Assembly (NCBI GenBank): GCA_963718355.1
Contig: CAVQZA010000004.1
Coordinates: 62,001-126,000 of the forward strand
Length of the DNA: 64,000 nucleotides
Direction: 5' to 3'
Origin: CAVQZA01 sp963718355
GTDB lineage: Bacteria; Actinomycetota; Thermoleophilia; Gaiellales; Gaiellaceae
The notes below the pieces were generated by a model. That model had not been told where the DNA came from. It made no database searches and saw only the letters and a list, made by a program, of their open reading frames with translations. A program made the translations under genes and the position numbers. Below are positions 32,419-40,826 of this stretch, piece after piece. Every line of letters starts with the position of its first letter. Position 1 is the stretch's first letter.

Positions 32419-33276
32419 ATGGCGACCGAGTCTGGGCAGCTTCGGATTGGCGAATTCGCGCGACGGATGGGTGTCACGCCCGAACTGCTGCGCGCGTGGG
32501 AGTCGCGGTACGGGCTCACGCGGCCGATTCGCTCGCCGGGCGGCTTCAGGCTCTACACGGCGGACGACGCCGCTCGCGTCGGGCGAATGCGACGCGGGCT
32601 CGACCAGGGTCTCTCAGCCGCAGAGGCTGCGCGTACCGCACTCGAGGACGAGCGGCCAGCCACCGAGGGTCTGCTCGAGGACCTCGCCGCGCGCCTGCTC
32701 GCGGCGATCGGCCGCTACGACGAGGCCGCCACACACTCGGTGCTCGACGAGAGCCTTGCCGCGTTCGGCCTGGAGGAGTCGCTGCGCCACGTGGTGCTGC
32801 CCACCCTGAAGGAGGTCGGCGACGGCTGGAAGCGGGGCGAGATCGACATCAGCCAGGAGCACTTCGCCAGCAACCTGATCCGCGGCAGGCTGCTCGCGCT
32901 CACCCGGTTCTGGGGCCGGGGAACCGGCCCGCTGGCGCTCCTCGCCTGTGCGCCCGGCGAAATGCACGACATCACCCTGCTGGCGTTCGCGCTCGTCCTG
33001 CGCTCGCACTCCTGGCGCATCCTCTTTCTCGGCGCGGACACGCCGATCGCAACGCTCGCCCACGCAGCCGAGACGACGCAGCCGGCGCTCGTCGTCGTCT
33101 CAAGCTTCGACCCTGTCCTCCTCGAGACGCAAGCCGCAGCCCTCCGCCGGCTGGCCCGGGCGGTGCCCCTGGCGCTCGCAGGCCCCGGCGCGACGGACGA
33201 GCTCTGCGCCCGCGTCGGCGCTCGCCGCCTGGACGGAGATCTCGTGGCGGCAGCCGACGAGGTTGCGCAGGCATGA
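32419..33276 (+). CDS. MerR regulator with B12-binding domain (CarH/LitR-type photoreceptor)
   Basis: 285 residues from ATG 32419. The MerR winged helix occupies residues ~6-75 (RIGEFARRMGVTPELLRAWE, then GLTRPIRSPGGFRLYTADD). A four-helix bundle has W137-x9-E147-H148 (GWKRGEIDISQEHFAS), the motif that cups adenosylcobalamin in CarH. The Rossmann-type B12 domain has GEMHDITLLAF, with H183 placed as the lower cobalt ligand, and ILFLGADTP. CarH proteins repress in the dark and release DNA when light breaks the cobalt-adenosyl bond. The residue after W137 is Lys where Thermus CarH has the His that caps cobalt after light, so the light cycle may differ. Confidence 0.85.
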   Translation: MATESGQLRIGEFARRMGVTPELLRAWESRYGLTRPIRSPGGFRLYTADDAARVGRMRRGLDQGLSAAEAARTALEDERPATEGLLEDLAARLLAAIGRYDEAATHSVLDESLAAFGLEESLRHVVLPTLKEVGDGWKRGEIDISQEHFASNLIRGRLLALTRFWGRGTGPLALLACAPGEMHDITLLAFALVLRSHSWRILFLGADTPIATLAHAAETTQPALVVVSSFDPVLLETQAAALRRLARAVPLALAGPGATDELCARVGARRLDGDLVAAADEVAQA

Positions 33277-34772
33277 CCCTGCCCGGGTCCGGTCCGATCC
33301 TGCTCACCGGCGCCACCGGCTACGTCGGCGGACGGCTCCTGCGAGTGCTCGAGGAGCGGGGCGAGCGGGTGCGCTGCCTGACCCGCCGCCCGGAGGCCGT
33401 CGCCTCTCACTGCGACAGGACGACGATCGTCGCCGGCGACGTCCTCGAGATCGAGTCCCTCCGCTCGGCGATGAGCGGGGTCGAGACCGCTTACTACCTC
33501 GTTCATTCCATGACCTCGGCGGCGAGCTTCGAGGAGCAGGACCGTCTTGGCGCCGCCAACTTCGGGGCTGCGGCGCGCGATGCGGGCGTGCGTCGGATCG
33601 TCTACCTGGGTGGGCTCGGCGCGGGCGTCGATCTCTCGAGGCACCTTTCGAGTCGCCAGGAAGTCGGCAACATCCTCGCCGACTCGGGTGTGCAGACGGT
33701 CGAGTTCCGGGCTTCGATCGTGCTCGGCTCGGGAAGCCTCTCCTTCGAGATGCTTCGCAAGCTCGTCGAGCGCCTGCCGGTGATGATCACGCCGCGCTGG
33801 GTGCGCACCAGGGCCCAGCCGATCGCGATCGAGGACGTGCTCGACTACCTCGTCGCGGCTCTCGACTTCGAGCTCGAGGACAGCATGGTGTTCGAGATCG
33901 GCGGGGCCGACCAGGTCTCTTACGAGGAGCTGATGCGCGAATACGCGCGGCAGCTCGGCATCCGCCGCTGGATCATCCCGGTGCCGTTCCTTACCGCGCG
34001 GCTGTCGAGCCTCTGGCTCGGGCTCGTGACGCCCGTCTACGCCCGGGTCGGTCGCAAGCTGATCGACAGCCTTCCGCACGAGACGGTCGTACACAGCACG
34101 AACGCCGGGCGCGTTTTCCCGATCCGTCCTCGAGGCTTTCGGGAGGCGATCGAGCGGGCCCTGGCGAACGAGGACCGCGAGTTCGCGGAAACCCGCTGGT
34201 CCGACGCTGTCTCCTCCGCGGGCGCGCGGCCGGAGCGCTACGGCGGCGCACGACACGGCAAGCGCCTCGTCGACTCCCGCGCGATCCGGGTGCCGGTCTC
34301 CGCGGCGCGGGCGTTTCGGCCGATCCGTCGGATCGGCGGCGCGACGGGCTGGTACTTCGGCAACAGCCTCTGGCGGCTGCGCGGCTTCGTCGACCTGCTC
34401 GTCGGCGGGGTCGGCGTGCGGCGCGGCCGGCGCGATCCAGAGACACCGACCGTCGGCTCGGCGCTCGACTTCTGGCGCGTCGAGGCCTACGAGCCTGACC
34501 GTCTGCTCCGGCTCCGGGCCGAGATGAAGCTCCCGGGGCGGGCGTGGCTCCAGTTCGAGGTCGACGAGAACGAATCGGGCAGCACGATCCGGCAGACGGC
34601 GATCTTCCACCCGACCGGCCTGCTCGGCACGGCCTACTGGTACGGCCTCTTCGCCGTCCACTCGTGGATCTTCAAGGGAATGCTGAACAGGATCGCGGAC
34701 GCTGCACAGGCGCCCGACGAAAGCCGGGAACCTCGTCCAGGCATCACCACCGCGGTCGACCACCATGCCTGA
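33273..34772 (+). CDS. NmrA-like NAD(P)-binding protein with C-terminal DUF2867
   Basis: 499 residues from ATG 33273, overlapping the regulator stop (ATGA) and so coupled to it. N-terminal atypical SDR: LLTGATGYVGGRLLRVLEERG (GxxGxxG) and VYLGGLGAG, with YYLVHSM as the variant active-site region. From about residue 330 a DUF2867 domain (ATGWYFGNSLWRLRG, FWRVEAYEPDRLLRLRAEMK, GRAWLQFEV) ends in a hydrophobic stretch HSWIFKGML. This two-domain protein is common beside photolyase and carotenoid or lipid genes; its reaction is unknown. Confidence 0.85.
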   Translation: MTLPGSGPILLTGATGYVGGRLLRVLEERGERVRCLTRRPEAVASHCDRTTIVAGDVLEIESLRSAMSGVETAYYLVHSMTSAASFEEQDRLGAANFGAAARDAGVRRIVYLGGLGAGVDLSRHLSSRQEVGNILADSGVQTVEFRASIVLGSGSLSFEMLRKLVERLPVMITPRWVRTRAQPIAIEDVLDYLVAALDFELEDSMVFEIGGADQVSYEELMREYARQLGIRRWIIPVPFLTARLSSLWLGLVTPVYARVGRKLIDSLPHETVVHSTNAGRVFPIRPRGFREAIERALANEDREFAETRWSDAVSSAGARPERYGGARHGKRLVDSRAIRVPVSAARAFRPIRRIGGATGWYFGNSLWRLRGFVDLLVGGVGVRRGRRDPETPTVGSALDFWRVEAYEPDRLLRLRAEMKLPGRAWLQFEVDENESGSTIRQTAIFHPTGLLGTAYWYGLFAVHSWIFKGMLNRIADAAQAPDESREPRPGITTAVDHHA

Positions 34773-35262
34773 GCCGCAGCACCGCATCGAACGCTCCCAG
34801 CTCGTCCCGTTATCGATCGAGGAGGCGTTCGCGTTTTTCGCCGACGCCTACAACCTCGAAGCGCTGACGCCGCCGTGGCTCGGCTTCCGCATCCTCACGC
34901 CGCGACCGATCCCGATGCGAAAGGGAACGACGATCGAGTACGTGCTCACCACGCACCGTGTCCCGGTCCGCTGGCGCACCGAGATCATCGAGTGGGAGCC
35001 GGGACAGCGGTTCGTCGACACACAATTGAAGGGTCCGTTCCGCGTCTGGGAGCACACGCATGACTTCGAAGAGCGGCCGGACGGCACGCGGATTCGTGAC
35101 ACCGTTCTCTACCGGATGCCGTACGGGCCGCTTGGAGCGATCGCACACCGGATCCTGGTCGCTCGTGATCTCGAGCGGGTCTTCGACTACCGGCGTGACG
35201 CGGTCGAGCGGCTGCTCGGCGGGCAGCGCAGCACGCTCGCGCCTGCCGGGTCAGGCAGCTGA
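34765..35262 (+). CDS. SRPBCC-family protein (START-like lipid/ligand-binding fold)
   Basis: 165 residues from ATG 34765, overlapping the previous gene by 8 bp. HRIERSQLVPLSIEEAFAFF and later LTPPWLGFRILTP, then WEHTHDFEERPDGTRIRDTV and YRRDAVERLL, follow the family pattern. This fold binds hydrophobic ligands and the gene often stands in LitR/CarH or singlet-oxygen operons. Its stop overlaps the convergent SDR gene by 12 bp. Confidence 0.82.
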   Translation: MPEPQHRIERSQLVPLSIEEAFAFFADAYNLEALTPPWLGFRILTPRPIPMRKGTTIEYVLTTHRVPVRWRTEIIEWEPGQRFVDTQLKGPFRVWEHTHDFEERPDGTRIRDTVLYRMPYGPLGAIAHRILVARDLERVFDYRRDAVERLLGGQRSTLAPAGSGS

Positions 35263-36252
35263 TCCGCCGAGCTCGGCCGCGAACCGAGCCGTGCGCTCCG
35301 TACAGAGCCGCCAGAGTCGTGCCGCCTCACGGGCCTCGTCGGGACGGCGCGTGCGGCCCAGGCGGTGCTTCGCCCGCGCTCGCCGGTCGAGGAAAAACAG
35401 GCCGCTGAGGTTCGTGGCCTCCGGAGCGGCGGCCAGCCAGACGATCGTGTCGGCACCTTCCTCCGGCGTCCGGAGCAGCGGTCCGACTACGCGGCTGAAG
35501 CCGGGAAGCGCGGTTCTGAGGCCGGGAGTGTCCGCCCAGCCGGGATGCATGGCGTTGACGGTGACGCCGGTGTCGAGCAGCTCTCGCGTCCACTCCTCGG
35601 CCAGCACGACCTCTGCCCGCTTGCAGCGCGCGTACGTCTTCGTCCCGTCGTAGGCGGCGGGCTCCGGGTCGAGGGCGTCGACGTCGAGCGGCTCGGTGTA
35701 CATGCCGCCGGATGCCACCACGATCACGCGCGACGGTGCCGAGGCCTCGAGCAAAGGCCGCAGCGCACGGATCAGCAGGAACGGCGACAGGACATGCGTC
35801 GCGAAGGTCGTCTCGTTGCCCTCGCCCGTCAGCGTGTACGCGTGGCTCAGCGCGCCCGCGTTCAGGACGAGCACGTCGAGGCGGTCATGGCTCGCGGCGA
35901 AGCGGGCCGCGAAGGCGGCGGTCTGCGCGAGTGACGAGAGATCTGCGAGGTCGGCCTCGACCTCGGAGCCTGCCGCGGCGGAGAGCTCCCTGCGGGCGCG
36001 TTCGGTCCGGTCCGAATCGCGCCCGACGATGCAAACGTGCCCGCCCAGCTCCGCGATCGACTCGGCAGTCACCCGTCCGAGGCCCGAGGTGGCCCCGGTC
36101 ACGATTGCGACCTTGCCGTCGAGACAAAGCGACTGCCGCGGCGCCCAGTCGAAGAGGCGCCGCCGGGCGTGGTAGCCGATCCGGGTGAAGCTGCCGACGA
36201 CGCTCGCCTCCAGCGTCCAGTCGGCGAGTTTCGCCGCGGGCGAGGGCGTCAC
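35251..36252 (-). CDS. SDR-family oxidoreductase (retinol-dehydrogenase-like)
   Basis: 333 residues from GTG 36252, overlapping the upstream SRPBCC stop (GTGA). A ~45-residue leader precedes VAIVTGATSGLGRVTAESIA. Other SDR positions: LVLNAGALSH, VVASGGMY, and Tyr-x3-Lys as YARCKRAEV. The C-terminal region has NAMHPGWADTPG. Resembles retinol dehydrogenase/WW-oxidoreductase-type SDRs that act on lipid alcohols. Substrate unknown; the context suggests a fatty or isoprenoid alcohol or ketone. Confidence 0.82.
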   Translation of the reverse strand: MTPSPAAKLADWTLEASVVGSFTRIGYHARRRLFDWAPRQSLCLDGKVAIVTGATSGLGRVTAESIAELGGHVCIVGRDSDRTERARRELSAAAGSEVEADLADLSSLAQTAAFAARFAASHDRLDVLVLNAGALSHAYTLTGEGNETTFATHVLSPFLLIRALRPLLEASAPSRVIVVASGGMYTEPLDVDALDPEPAAYDGTKTYARCKRAEVVLAEEWTRELLDTGVTVNAMHPGWADTPGLRTALPGFSRVVGPLLRTPEEGADTIVWLAAAPEATNLSGLFFLDRRARAKHRLGRTRRPDEAREAARLWRLCTERTARFAAELGGSAA

Positions 36253-36680
36253 GAGTTCAGCGCCGTCTGCATCCCGAGCGTCGCGCGAGCTCCGACGCGA
36301 TTGAAGATTCGTTGCATGACCGGGTCGAACAGCCGACCGAGGCCGCTGAACTCGAGCGTCGCGTCGTAGTGGACGACCGACCCGTGCGCGCCGGGCTCGA
36401 CCGTGATCGTGTCCCTCGAGGTGAATCCCGGCCGCGCCGCCTCGAGGACGACCCGTCGCGGTGAGTCGTATTCGACGATCTCGTAGCGGAGCGGCACGTC
36501 ACGCCCGCCGAAGCGCGCGACGAGGTCGAACGCGGTGCCAATCCCGATCGGCTCGTCGCCGACGCGCCGGGCCTCGCTCACGCTCGGGTCCCAGACGCGG
36601 GCATTGGCGAAGTCGGCCATGTAGGCGAACGCGTCGGCCTGGGGAAGCGCGGACTCGATCCTCGTGAAGTAGCGGGCCAT
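36249..36680 (-). CDS. SRPBCC-family protein
   Basis: 143 residues from ATG 36680. Family pattern: ARYFTRIESALPQADAFAYM, then ARVWDPSVSEARRVG, YEIVEYDSPRRVVLEA and VVHYDATLEFSGLGRLFDPV. A START-like ligand-binding fold of polyketide-cyclase type. It forms a two-gene unit with the SDR and is divergent from the FAD oxidoreductase across ~45 bp that carry tandem 11-bp repeats. Confidence 0.8.
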   Translation of the reverse strand: MARYFTRIESALPQADAFAYMADFANARVWDPSVSEARRVGDEPIGIGTAFDLVARFGGRDVPLRYEIVEYDSPRRVVLEAARPGFTSRDTITVEPGAHGSVVHYDATLEFSGLGRLFDPVMQRIFNRVGARATLGMQTALNS

Positions 36681-36703
36681 GTGTTCGAAGCATAGCAAAG
36701 GTC

Positions 36704-36725
36704 TGTGTAGGTATTGTCTAAGGTA
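36704..36725. promoter_or_regulatory. Second tandem 11-bp repeat: possible CarH-type operator
   Basis: TGTGTAGGTAT (36704-36714) and TGTCTAAGGTA (36715-36725) are adjacent 11-bp repeats starting TGT-N-TA, closer than the 32389 site to the published TGTAnA core. TAAGGT (36719-36724) could be the -10 box for the FAD gene, giving a leaderless start at ATG 36731. The position between divergent operons would allow one regulator to control both. Confidence 0.45.
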
Positions 36726-37936
36726 TGGGAATGAAGATCGCAGTGATCGGCACGGGAATCTCGGGCTTGGGAGCAGCCCACGCGCTCTCCAAGAGCCACG
36801 AGGTCGAGCTGTTCGAGCGCGACGACCGCGCCGGCGGCCACTCGCACACGGTCGAGCACATGGTCGCAGGCCGAACGCTGGCGCTCGACACCGGCTTCAT
36901 CGTCCACAACGAGGACACCTACCCGAATCTGGTCCGCCTCTTCCGCGAGCTCGGCGTCCGCACGCAGGCCTCGGAGATGAGCTTCTCCGTCGCCTGCGAG
37001 CGGCACGACCTCGAGTACTCCGGGCGCCGCCCGCCGCTCACGCGGCTGACCGTCGAGATCGCGCGTTTCCTGCGCCACGGCCCTGACGCGCTCGACGACT
37101 CGCGCTACGCGGACTGGAGCGTCGCGCGCTACGTCGCGGAGGAGGGATACTCGCCGCGGTTTCGCGACCACTTCCTCGTCCCCCTCTGCGCCGCGCTCTG
37201 GTCGACCGCTCCCAGCCAGACCCTCGACTTCCCACTGGTCTACGCGGTTCGCTTCTTCGCGAACCACGGGATCCTCGGCTTCCGGCGCCTCAGATGGAAG
37301 ACCGTCACCGGCGGCAGCCAGACCTATGTGCGCGCGCTGTCGAAGCGGCTGCACATCAACCTCTCCACCGAGGTGTGTTCACTGCGCCGGCTCGACGACG
37401 GCGTCGAGCTCCGCCTCGCGGGCGACGAGCTGCGCCGCTTCGACGGCGTCGTGATCGCAACGCACGGCGACCAGGCGCTTCGCCTCCTCGAGGACCCGAG
37501 CGACGAGGAGCGCCGCCTGCTCGGCGCTTTCGCGACGACCGAGAACGACACCGTCCTCCACACCGACGAGCGCTTCCTGCCGCGCCGCGAGTCGACGCGC
37601 GGCTCGTGGAACTACCAGCTGCGCGACTGCGGGCACCCGTTCGGCAGTCCGACGATGACCTACTACCTGAACAAGCTCCAGCGCCTCGACGAGGACGAGC
37701 ACTACTGCGTGACGCTGAACCGAACCGCCGAGATCGATCCGGCGAAGGTCATCCGACGGATGTCGTACCGCCACCCGCTCGTCACCCAGGAGTCGATGCG
37801 CGCGCAGCCCGAGCTGCCGCGCCTGAACGGCCCACGCCACACCGCGTTCGCCGGCGCCTGGCAGGGCTACTGCTTCCACGAGGACGGACTGCGCTCCGGC
37901 CTCGCAGCCGCAGCGGCGCTCGGAGCGGACGGGTGA
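36725..37936 (+). CDS. FAD/NAD(P)-binding amine-oxidase-like oxidoreductase
   Basis: 403 residues from ATG 36725 (or ATG 36731 if the mRNA is leaderless). The FAD-binding fold opens IAVIGTGISGLGAAHALSKS, followed by LFERDDRAGGHSHT and LDTGFIVHNEDTYPNL; the late FAD motif is HTAFAGAWQGYCFHEDGLRSG. This COG2907-type protein is regularly next to DUF1365 and cfa-like genes. In related systems a flavoenzyme of this kind helps change or reduce a fatty-acyl double bond or methyl branch; that role is inferred here. Four-gene operon with GTGA and CTGA overlaps follows. Confidence 0.85.
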   Translation: MGMKIAVIGTGISGLGAAHALSKSHEVELFERDDRAGGHSHTVEHMVAGRTLALDTGFIVHNEDTYPNLVRLFRELGVRTQASEMSFSVACERHDLEYSGRRPPLTRLTVEIARFLRHGPDALDDSRYADWSVARYVAEEGYSPRFRDHFLVPLCAALWSTAPSQTLDFPLVYAVRFFANHGILGFRRLRWKTVTGGSQTYVRALSKRLHINLSTEVCSLRRLDDGVELRLAGDELRRFDGVVIATHGDQALRLLEDPSDEERRLLGAFATTENDTVLHTDERFLPRRESTRGSWNYQLRDCGHPFGSPTMTYYLNKLQRLDEDEHYCVTLNRTAEIDPAKVIRRMSYRHPLVTQESMRAQPELPRLNGPRHTAFAGAWQGYCFHEDGLRSGLAAAAALGADG

Positions 37937-38667
37937 GGTCCGCGCTCTACACCGGCACGGTGATGCACGCGCGCAAGACGCCGAAGGAGAACGTCTTCCG
38001 CTATCGCGTTTGCTTCTACCTTCTCGACCTCGACGAGCTGCCCGAGCTCGACCGCCGCGTGCGCCTGTTCGGCTGGAACCGGCGCAGCGTGGTCAGCCTC
38101 TACGACCGCGACCACATGGACGTGCGCGCCTTCCTCGCCGAGCACGAGATCGAGGCCGACCGGATCCTGCTGCTGACGAACCTACGCGTGCTCGGTTACG
38201 TGTTCAACCCGGTCAGCTTCTTCTACTGCTACCGGGGCGCCGAGCTCGCCTGCATCGTCGCCGAGGTCAGCAACACCTTCGGCGAGCGGCTGCCGTACCT
38301 GCTCTCACCCGAGAACCGCGAGACGGGCGAGCGACGCCTCTCCTACCGGCACGACAAGAAGTTGCATGTCTCGCCGTTCTTCGGGCTCGAGCAGAGCTAT
38401 CAGTGGTGGTTCTCGGAGCCGGGCGAGCGGCTCGACGTGCGGATCGACCTCAGCGAGGACGGCGCGCGGCCGTTCTTCGCGACGCTGACCGGGACGCGGC
38501 AGGCCTTGACGAGCCGAACGCTGGCGCGCGCGCTGGTGCGATATCCGCTGATGCCGCTGCAGGTGACCGTCCTGATCCACCTCCAGGCGGTGAGGCTCTG
38601 GTTGAAGCGCGTGCCGTTCTTCCACAAGCCGCCGTTCGTTCCCGGCGAGGGATCGGTGAAGTCGTGA
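37933..38667 (+). CDS. DUF1365 protein
   Basis: 244 residues from GTG 37933, overlapping the previous stop (GTGA). Conserved DUF1365 stretches: YTGTVMHARKTPKENVFRYR, LLTNLRVLGYVFNPVSFFYC, EVSNTFGERLPY, HDKKLHVSPFFGLEQSYQW, and LTSRTLARALVRYPLMPLQV before a Trp/Phe-rich end. The function is unknown, but the family is nearly always encoded between a COG2907 flavoprotein and a cyclopropane-synthase-like methyltransferase, as here. Confidence 0.85.
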   Translation: MRSALYTGTVMHARKTPKENVFRYRVCFYLLDLDELPELDRRVRLFGWNRRSVVSLYDRDHMDVRAFLAEHEIEADRILLLTNLRVLGYVFNPVSFFYCYRGAELACIVAEVSNTFGERLPYLLSPENRETGERRLSYRHDKKLHVSPFFGLEQSYQWWFSEPGERLDVRIDLSEDGARPFFATLTGTRQALTSRTLARALVRYPLMPLQVTVLIHLQAVRLWLKRVPFFHKPPFVPGEGSVKS

Positions 38668-39881
38668 GCGAGGCGGTGCGCGAGCTGCCGCGCGCCGGAA
38701 TCGGGCTCGGCGCGGGCCTCGCCGAGCGCGTTGCGATCCGGGGGCTCGATCGGGTCGAGTACGGTGCGCTCGAGCTCCGGCTGCCCGGTGGCGCGGTTCA
38801 CCGCGGCGGCTCGGGCGACCCGATCGTGGTCACCGTCGAGTCCAACGACCTCTTCCGCCGCCTCGCTCGCTCGCCACGCATCGGCCTCGGCGAGTCGTAC
38901 GCCGCCGGCGACTGGCACACCGACGACCTGCCGGGGCTCATCGCCCTCGTGATCCGGAACGTCGAGCTGTGGCGGAGCGGATCGCGCCTCGCACGCTACG
39001 AGCGCTACCGCCCTCATGTCACTCCGCGCCAGGGCCTACGGCGCGCCCGCCGCAACATCCAGTACCACTACGACCTCGGCAACGACTTCTACCGGCTCTT
39101 CCTCGACGAGTCGATGACCTACTCCGCCGCTGTCTTCGAGGAGGGCGACACGCTCGAGCAGGCGCAGGAGAGGAAGTTGCGGGCGATCTGCGAGAAGCTC
39201 CGCCTTGGCCCCGGCGACCACGTGCTCGAGATCGGCTGCGGCTGGGGCAGCTTCGCGCTGACGGCGGCCGGCGAGTACGGCGCGCGGGTCACCGGCGTCA
39301 CGCTGTCGCAGCAGCAGCTCGAGCTCGCCCGCGAGCGCGTCGCGGCCGCCGGCCTCGCAGACCGCGTCGAGATCCGCCTCCAGGACTACCGCACGCTCGA
39401 GGGGCAGTTCTCGAAGATCGCGTCGATCGAGATGCTGGAGGCGATCGGCTACGCGCAATACCCGACCTTCTTCGCCGCGTGCGACCGGCTGCTCGCGCCC
39501 GGCGGACTCGCCGCGATCCAGGTGATCGGGATGCCCGACCAGCGCTTCGAGCGCTACCGGCGCAAGGAGGACTGGATCCAGCGCTACATCTTCCCGGGCT
39601 CGCTGCTGCCGTCGCTCGAGGCGCTGCAGACGGCGATGAGCCGCGCCTCCGGCCTGATGGTGGTCGGGCTCGAGGAGATCGGGCCGGACTACGCGCCGAC
39701 GCTGAAGGCGTGGCGCGAGCGGTTCTTCGCCAACCTCCCCGAGGTACGCGCGCTCGGCTTCGACGACCGGTTCGTCCGGATCTGGGACTTCTACCTCGCC
39801 TCGTGCGAGGCACTGTTCAGGACGCGCGCGATCCGCGACATGCAGCTCGTCCTCGGCCGGCCCTTCGAGGAGCCCGCCTGA
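38664..39881 (+). CDS. Cyclopropane-fatty-acyl-phospholipid synthase-family methyltransferase
   Basis: 405 residues from GTG 38664, overlapping the DUF1365 stop (GTGA). The N-terminal lipid-recognition domain (GESYAAGDWHTDDLPGLIAL) precedes IQYHYDLGNDFYRLFLDESM. The SAM site is DHVLEIGCGWGSFALTAA (about 186-203). Active-site region: SIEMLEAIG, QVIGMPDQRFERYRR and WIQRYIFPGSLLPS. It transfers a methyl or methylene group from SAM to an unsaturated acyl chain of a phospholipid. With the flavoprotein and desaturase neighbours, the product could be a cyclopropane, 10-methyl or furan fatty acid. Confidence 0.88.
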   Translation: MSEAVRELPRAGIGLGAGLAERVAIRGLDRVEYGALELRLPGGAVHRGGSGDPIVVTVESNDLFRRLARSPRIGLGESYAAGDWHTDDLPGLIALVIRNVELWRSGSRLARYERYRPHVTPRQGLRRARRNIQYHYDLGNDFYRLFLDESMTYSAAVFEEGDTLEQAQERKLRAICEKLRLGPGDHVLEIGCGWGSFALTAAGEYGARVTGVTLSQQQLELARERVAAAGLADRVEIRLQDYRTLEGQFSKIASIEMLEAIGYAQYPTFFAACDRLLAPGGLAAIQVIGMPDQRFERYRRKEDWIQRYIFPGSLLPSLEALQTAMSRASGLMVVGLEEIGPDYAPTLKAWRERFFANLPEVRALGFDDRFVRIWDFYLASCEALFRTRAIRDMQLVLGRPFEEPA

Positions 39882-40789
39882 CGAGGATCAAGACCGTCCG
39901 CGAGCGGACGAGCGTCCCGAGCCAGCTCGTTGGGCTCGTTGCGGTCGTTGTGCCTCCGCTCGGGCTGATTGCCGCGGTCTGGCTGCTCTGGAACCGCGGC
40001 GTCCACCCGGTCGACCTTGTGCTGCTCGCCGGGTTCTACGTCGCCTGCGGGCTCGGGATCACCGTCGGCTTCCACCGGCTCTTCACCCACAAGAGCTTCG
40101 AGACGAGCGCCGCACTCCGCGCGACCTGGGCGATCCTTGGCTGCATGGCGATGCAGGGCCCGCTCACGCAGTGGGTCACAGACCACCGCAAGCACCACGC
40201 GCTCTCCGACAAGCCCGGCGACCCGCACTCACCGCACGCCGGACACGGCGACTCGCTGGCCGAGCACATCCTCGGGCTCTGGCACTCGCACATCGGCTGG
40301 CTCTTCTCGACAAAGGGTCTCGAGCGCGGGGTCGAGTACGGCCGCGACCTGTACGAGGACCGGCTCGTACGGCGGATCGACCGCCTGTACCTGCTCTGGG
40401 TCGCGCTGACGCTCGGGCTCCCGTTCCTCGCCGGCTACCTCGTCGGCGGCAGCTGGGAGCGCGGGCTCGAGGCGATGCTCTGGGCTGGACTGGTGCGGAT
40501 CTTCCTCTTCCAGCACGTGACGTTCTCGATCAACTCGATCTGCCACTTCTTCGGCGACCAGCCGTTTCGCACCCGCGACGAGAGCCGAAACGTCTGGCTG
40601 CTCGCGCTCCCCTCGTTCGGCGAGTCGTGGCACAACGGGCACCACGCCTTCCCCGCCTCTGCCGTGCACGGGCTCGAGCCCGGTCAGCTCGACCTCTCCG
40701 CGCTCGTGATCCGCGGCATGGAGAAACTCCGCCTCGTCACGGCGGTCAAGCGCCCGGACCCACAACAGATAGAGAGACGACGCGCCTAG
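39878..40789 (+). CDS. Fatty-acid (acyl-CoA/acyl-lipid) desaturase
   Basis: About 303 residues. Di-iron membrane desaturase with all three His boxes: HRLFTH, DHRKHH and ESWHNGHH, and about four helices. The start is unclear. No ATG, GTG or TTG precedes the first helix in frame; CTG 39878 overlaps the cfa stop (CTGA) in the same way as the upstream genes overlap, while GTG 39950 would cut into the first helix. It should introduce a double bond in membrane acyl chains, possibly supplying the substrate for the adjacent methyltransferase. Last gene of the operon. Confidence 0.83.
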   Translation: MTRIKTVRERTSVPSQLVGLVAVVVPPLGLIAAVWLLWNRGVHPVDLVLLAGFYVACGLGITVGFHRLFTHKSFETSAALRATWAILGCMAMQGPLTQWVTDHRKHHALSDKPGDPHSPHAGHGDSLAEHILGLWHSHIGWLFSTKGLERGVEYGRDLYEDRLVRRIDRLYLLWVALTLGLPFLAGYLVGGSWERGLEAMLWAGLVRIFLFQHVTFSINSICHFFGDQPFRTRDESRNVWLLALPSFGESWHNGHHAFPASAVHGLEPGQLDLSALVIRGMEKLRLVTAVKRPDPQQIERRRA

Positions 40790-40826
40790 CCCTGCCCCAC
40801 TACTCCCGGATCTCGATGGGGTGGTT

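Noticed and set aside
32286..33272. Extension of the NmrA/DUF2867 frame to an 828-residue protein starting at 32286
   Set aside because: The extra part is an out-of-frame Arg/Ala-rich shadow of the MerR-B12 gene. ATG 33273 overlaps that gene's stop and begins exactly at the Rossmann fold.
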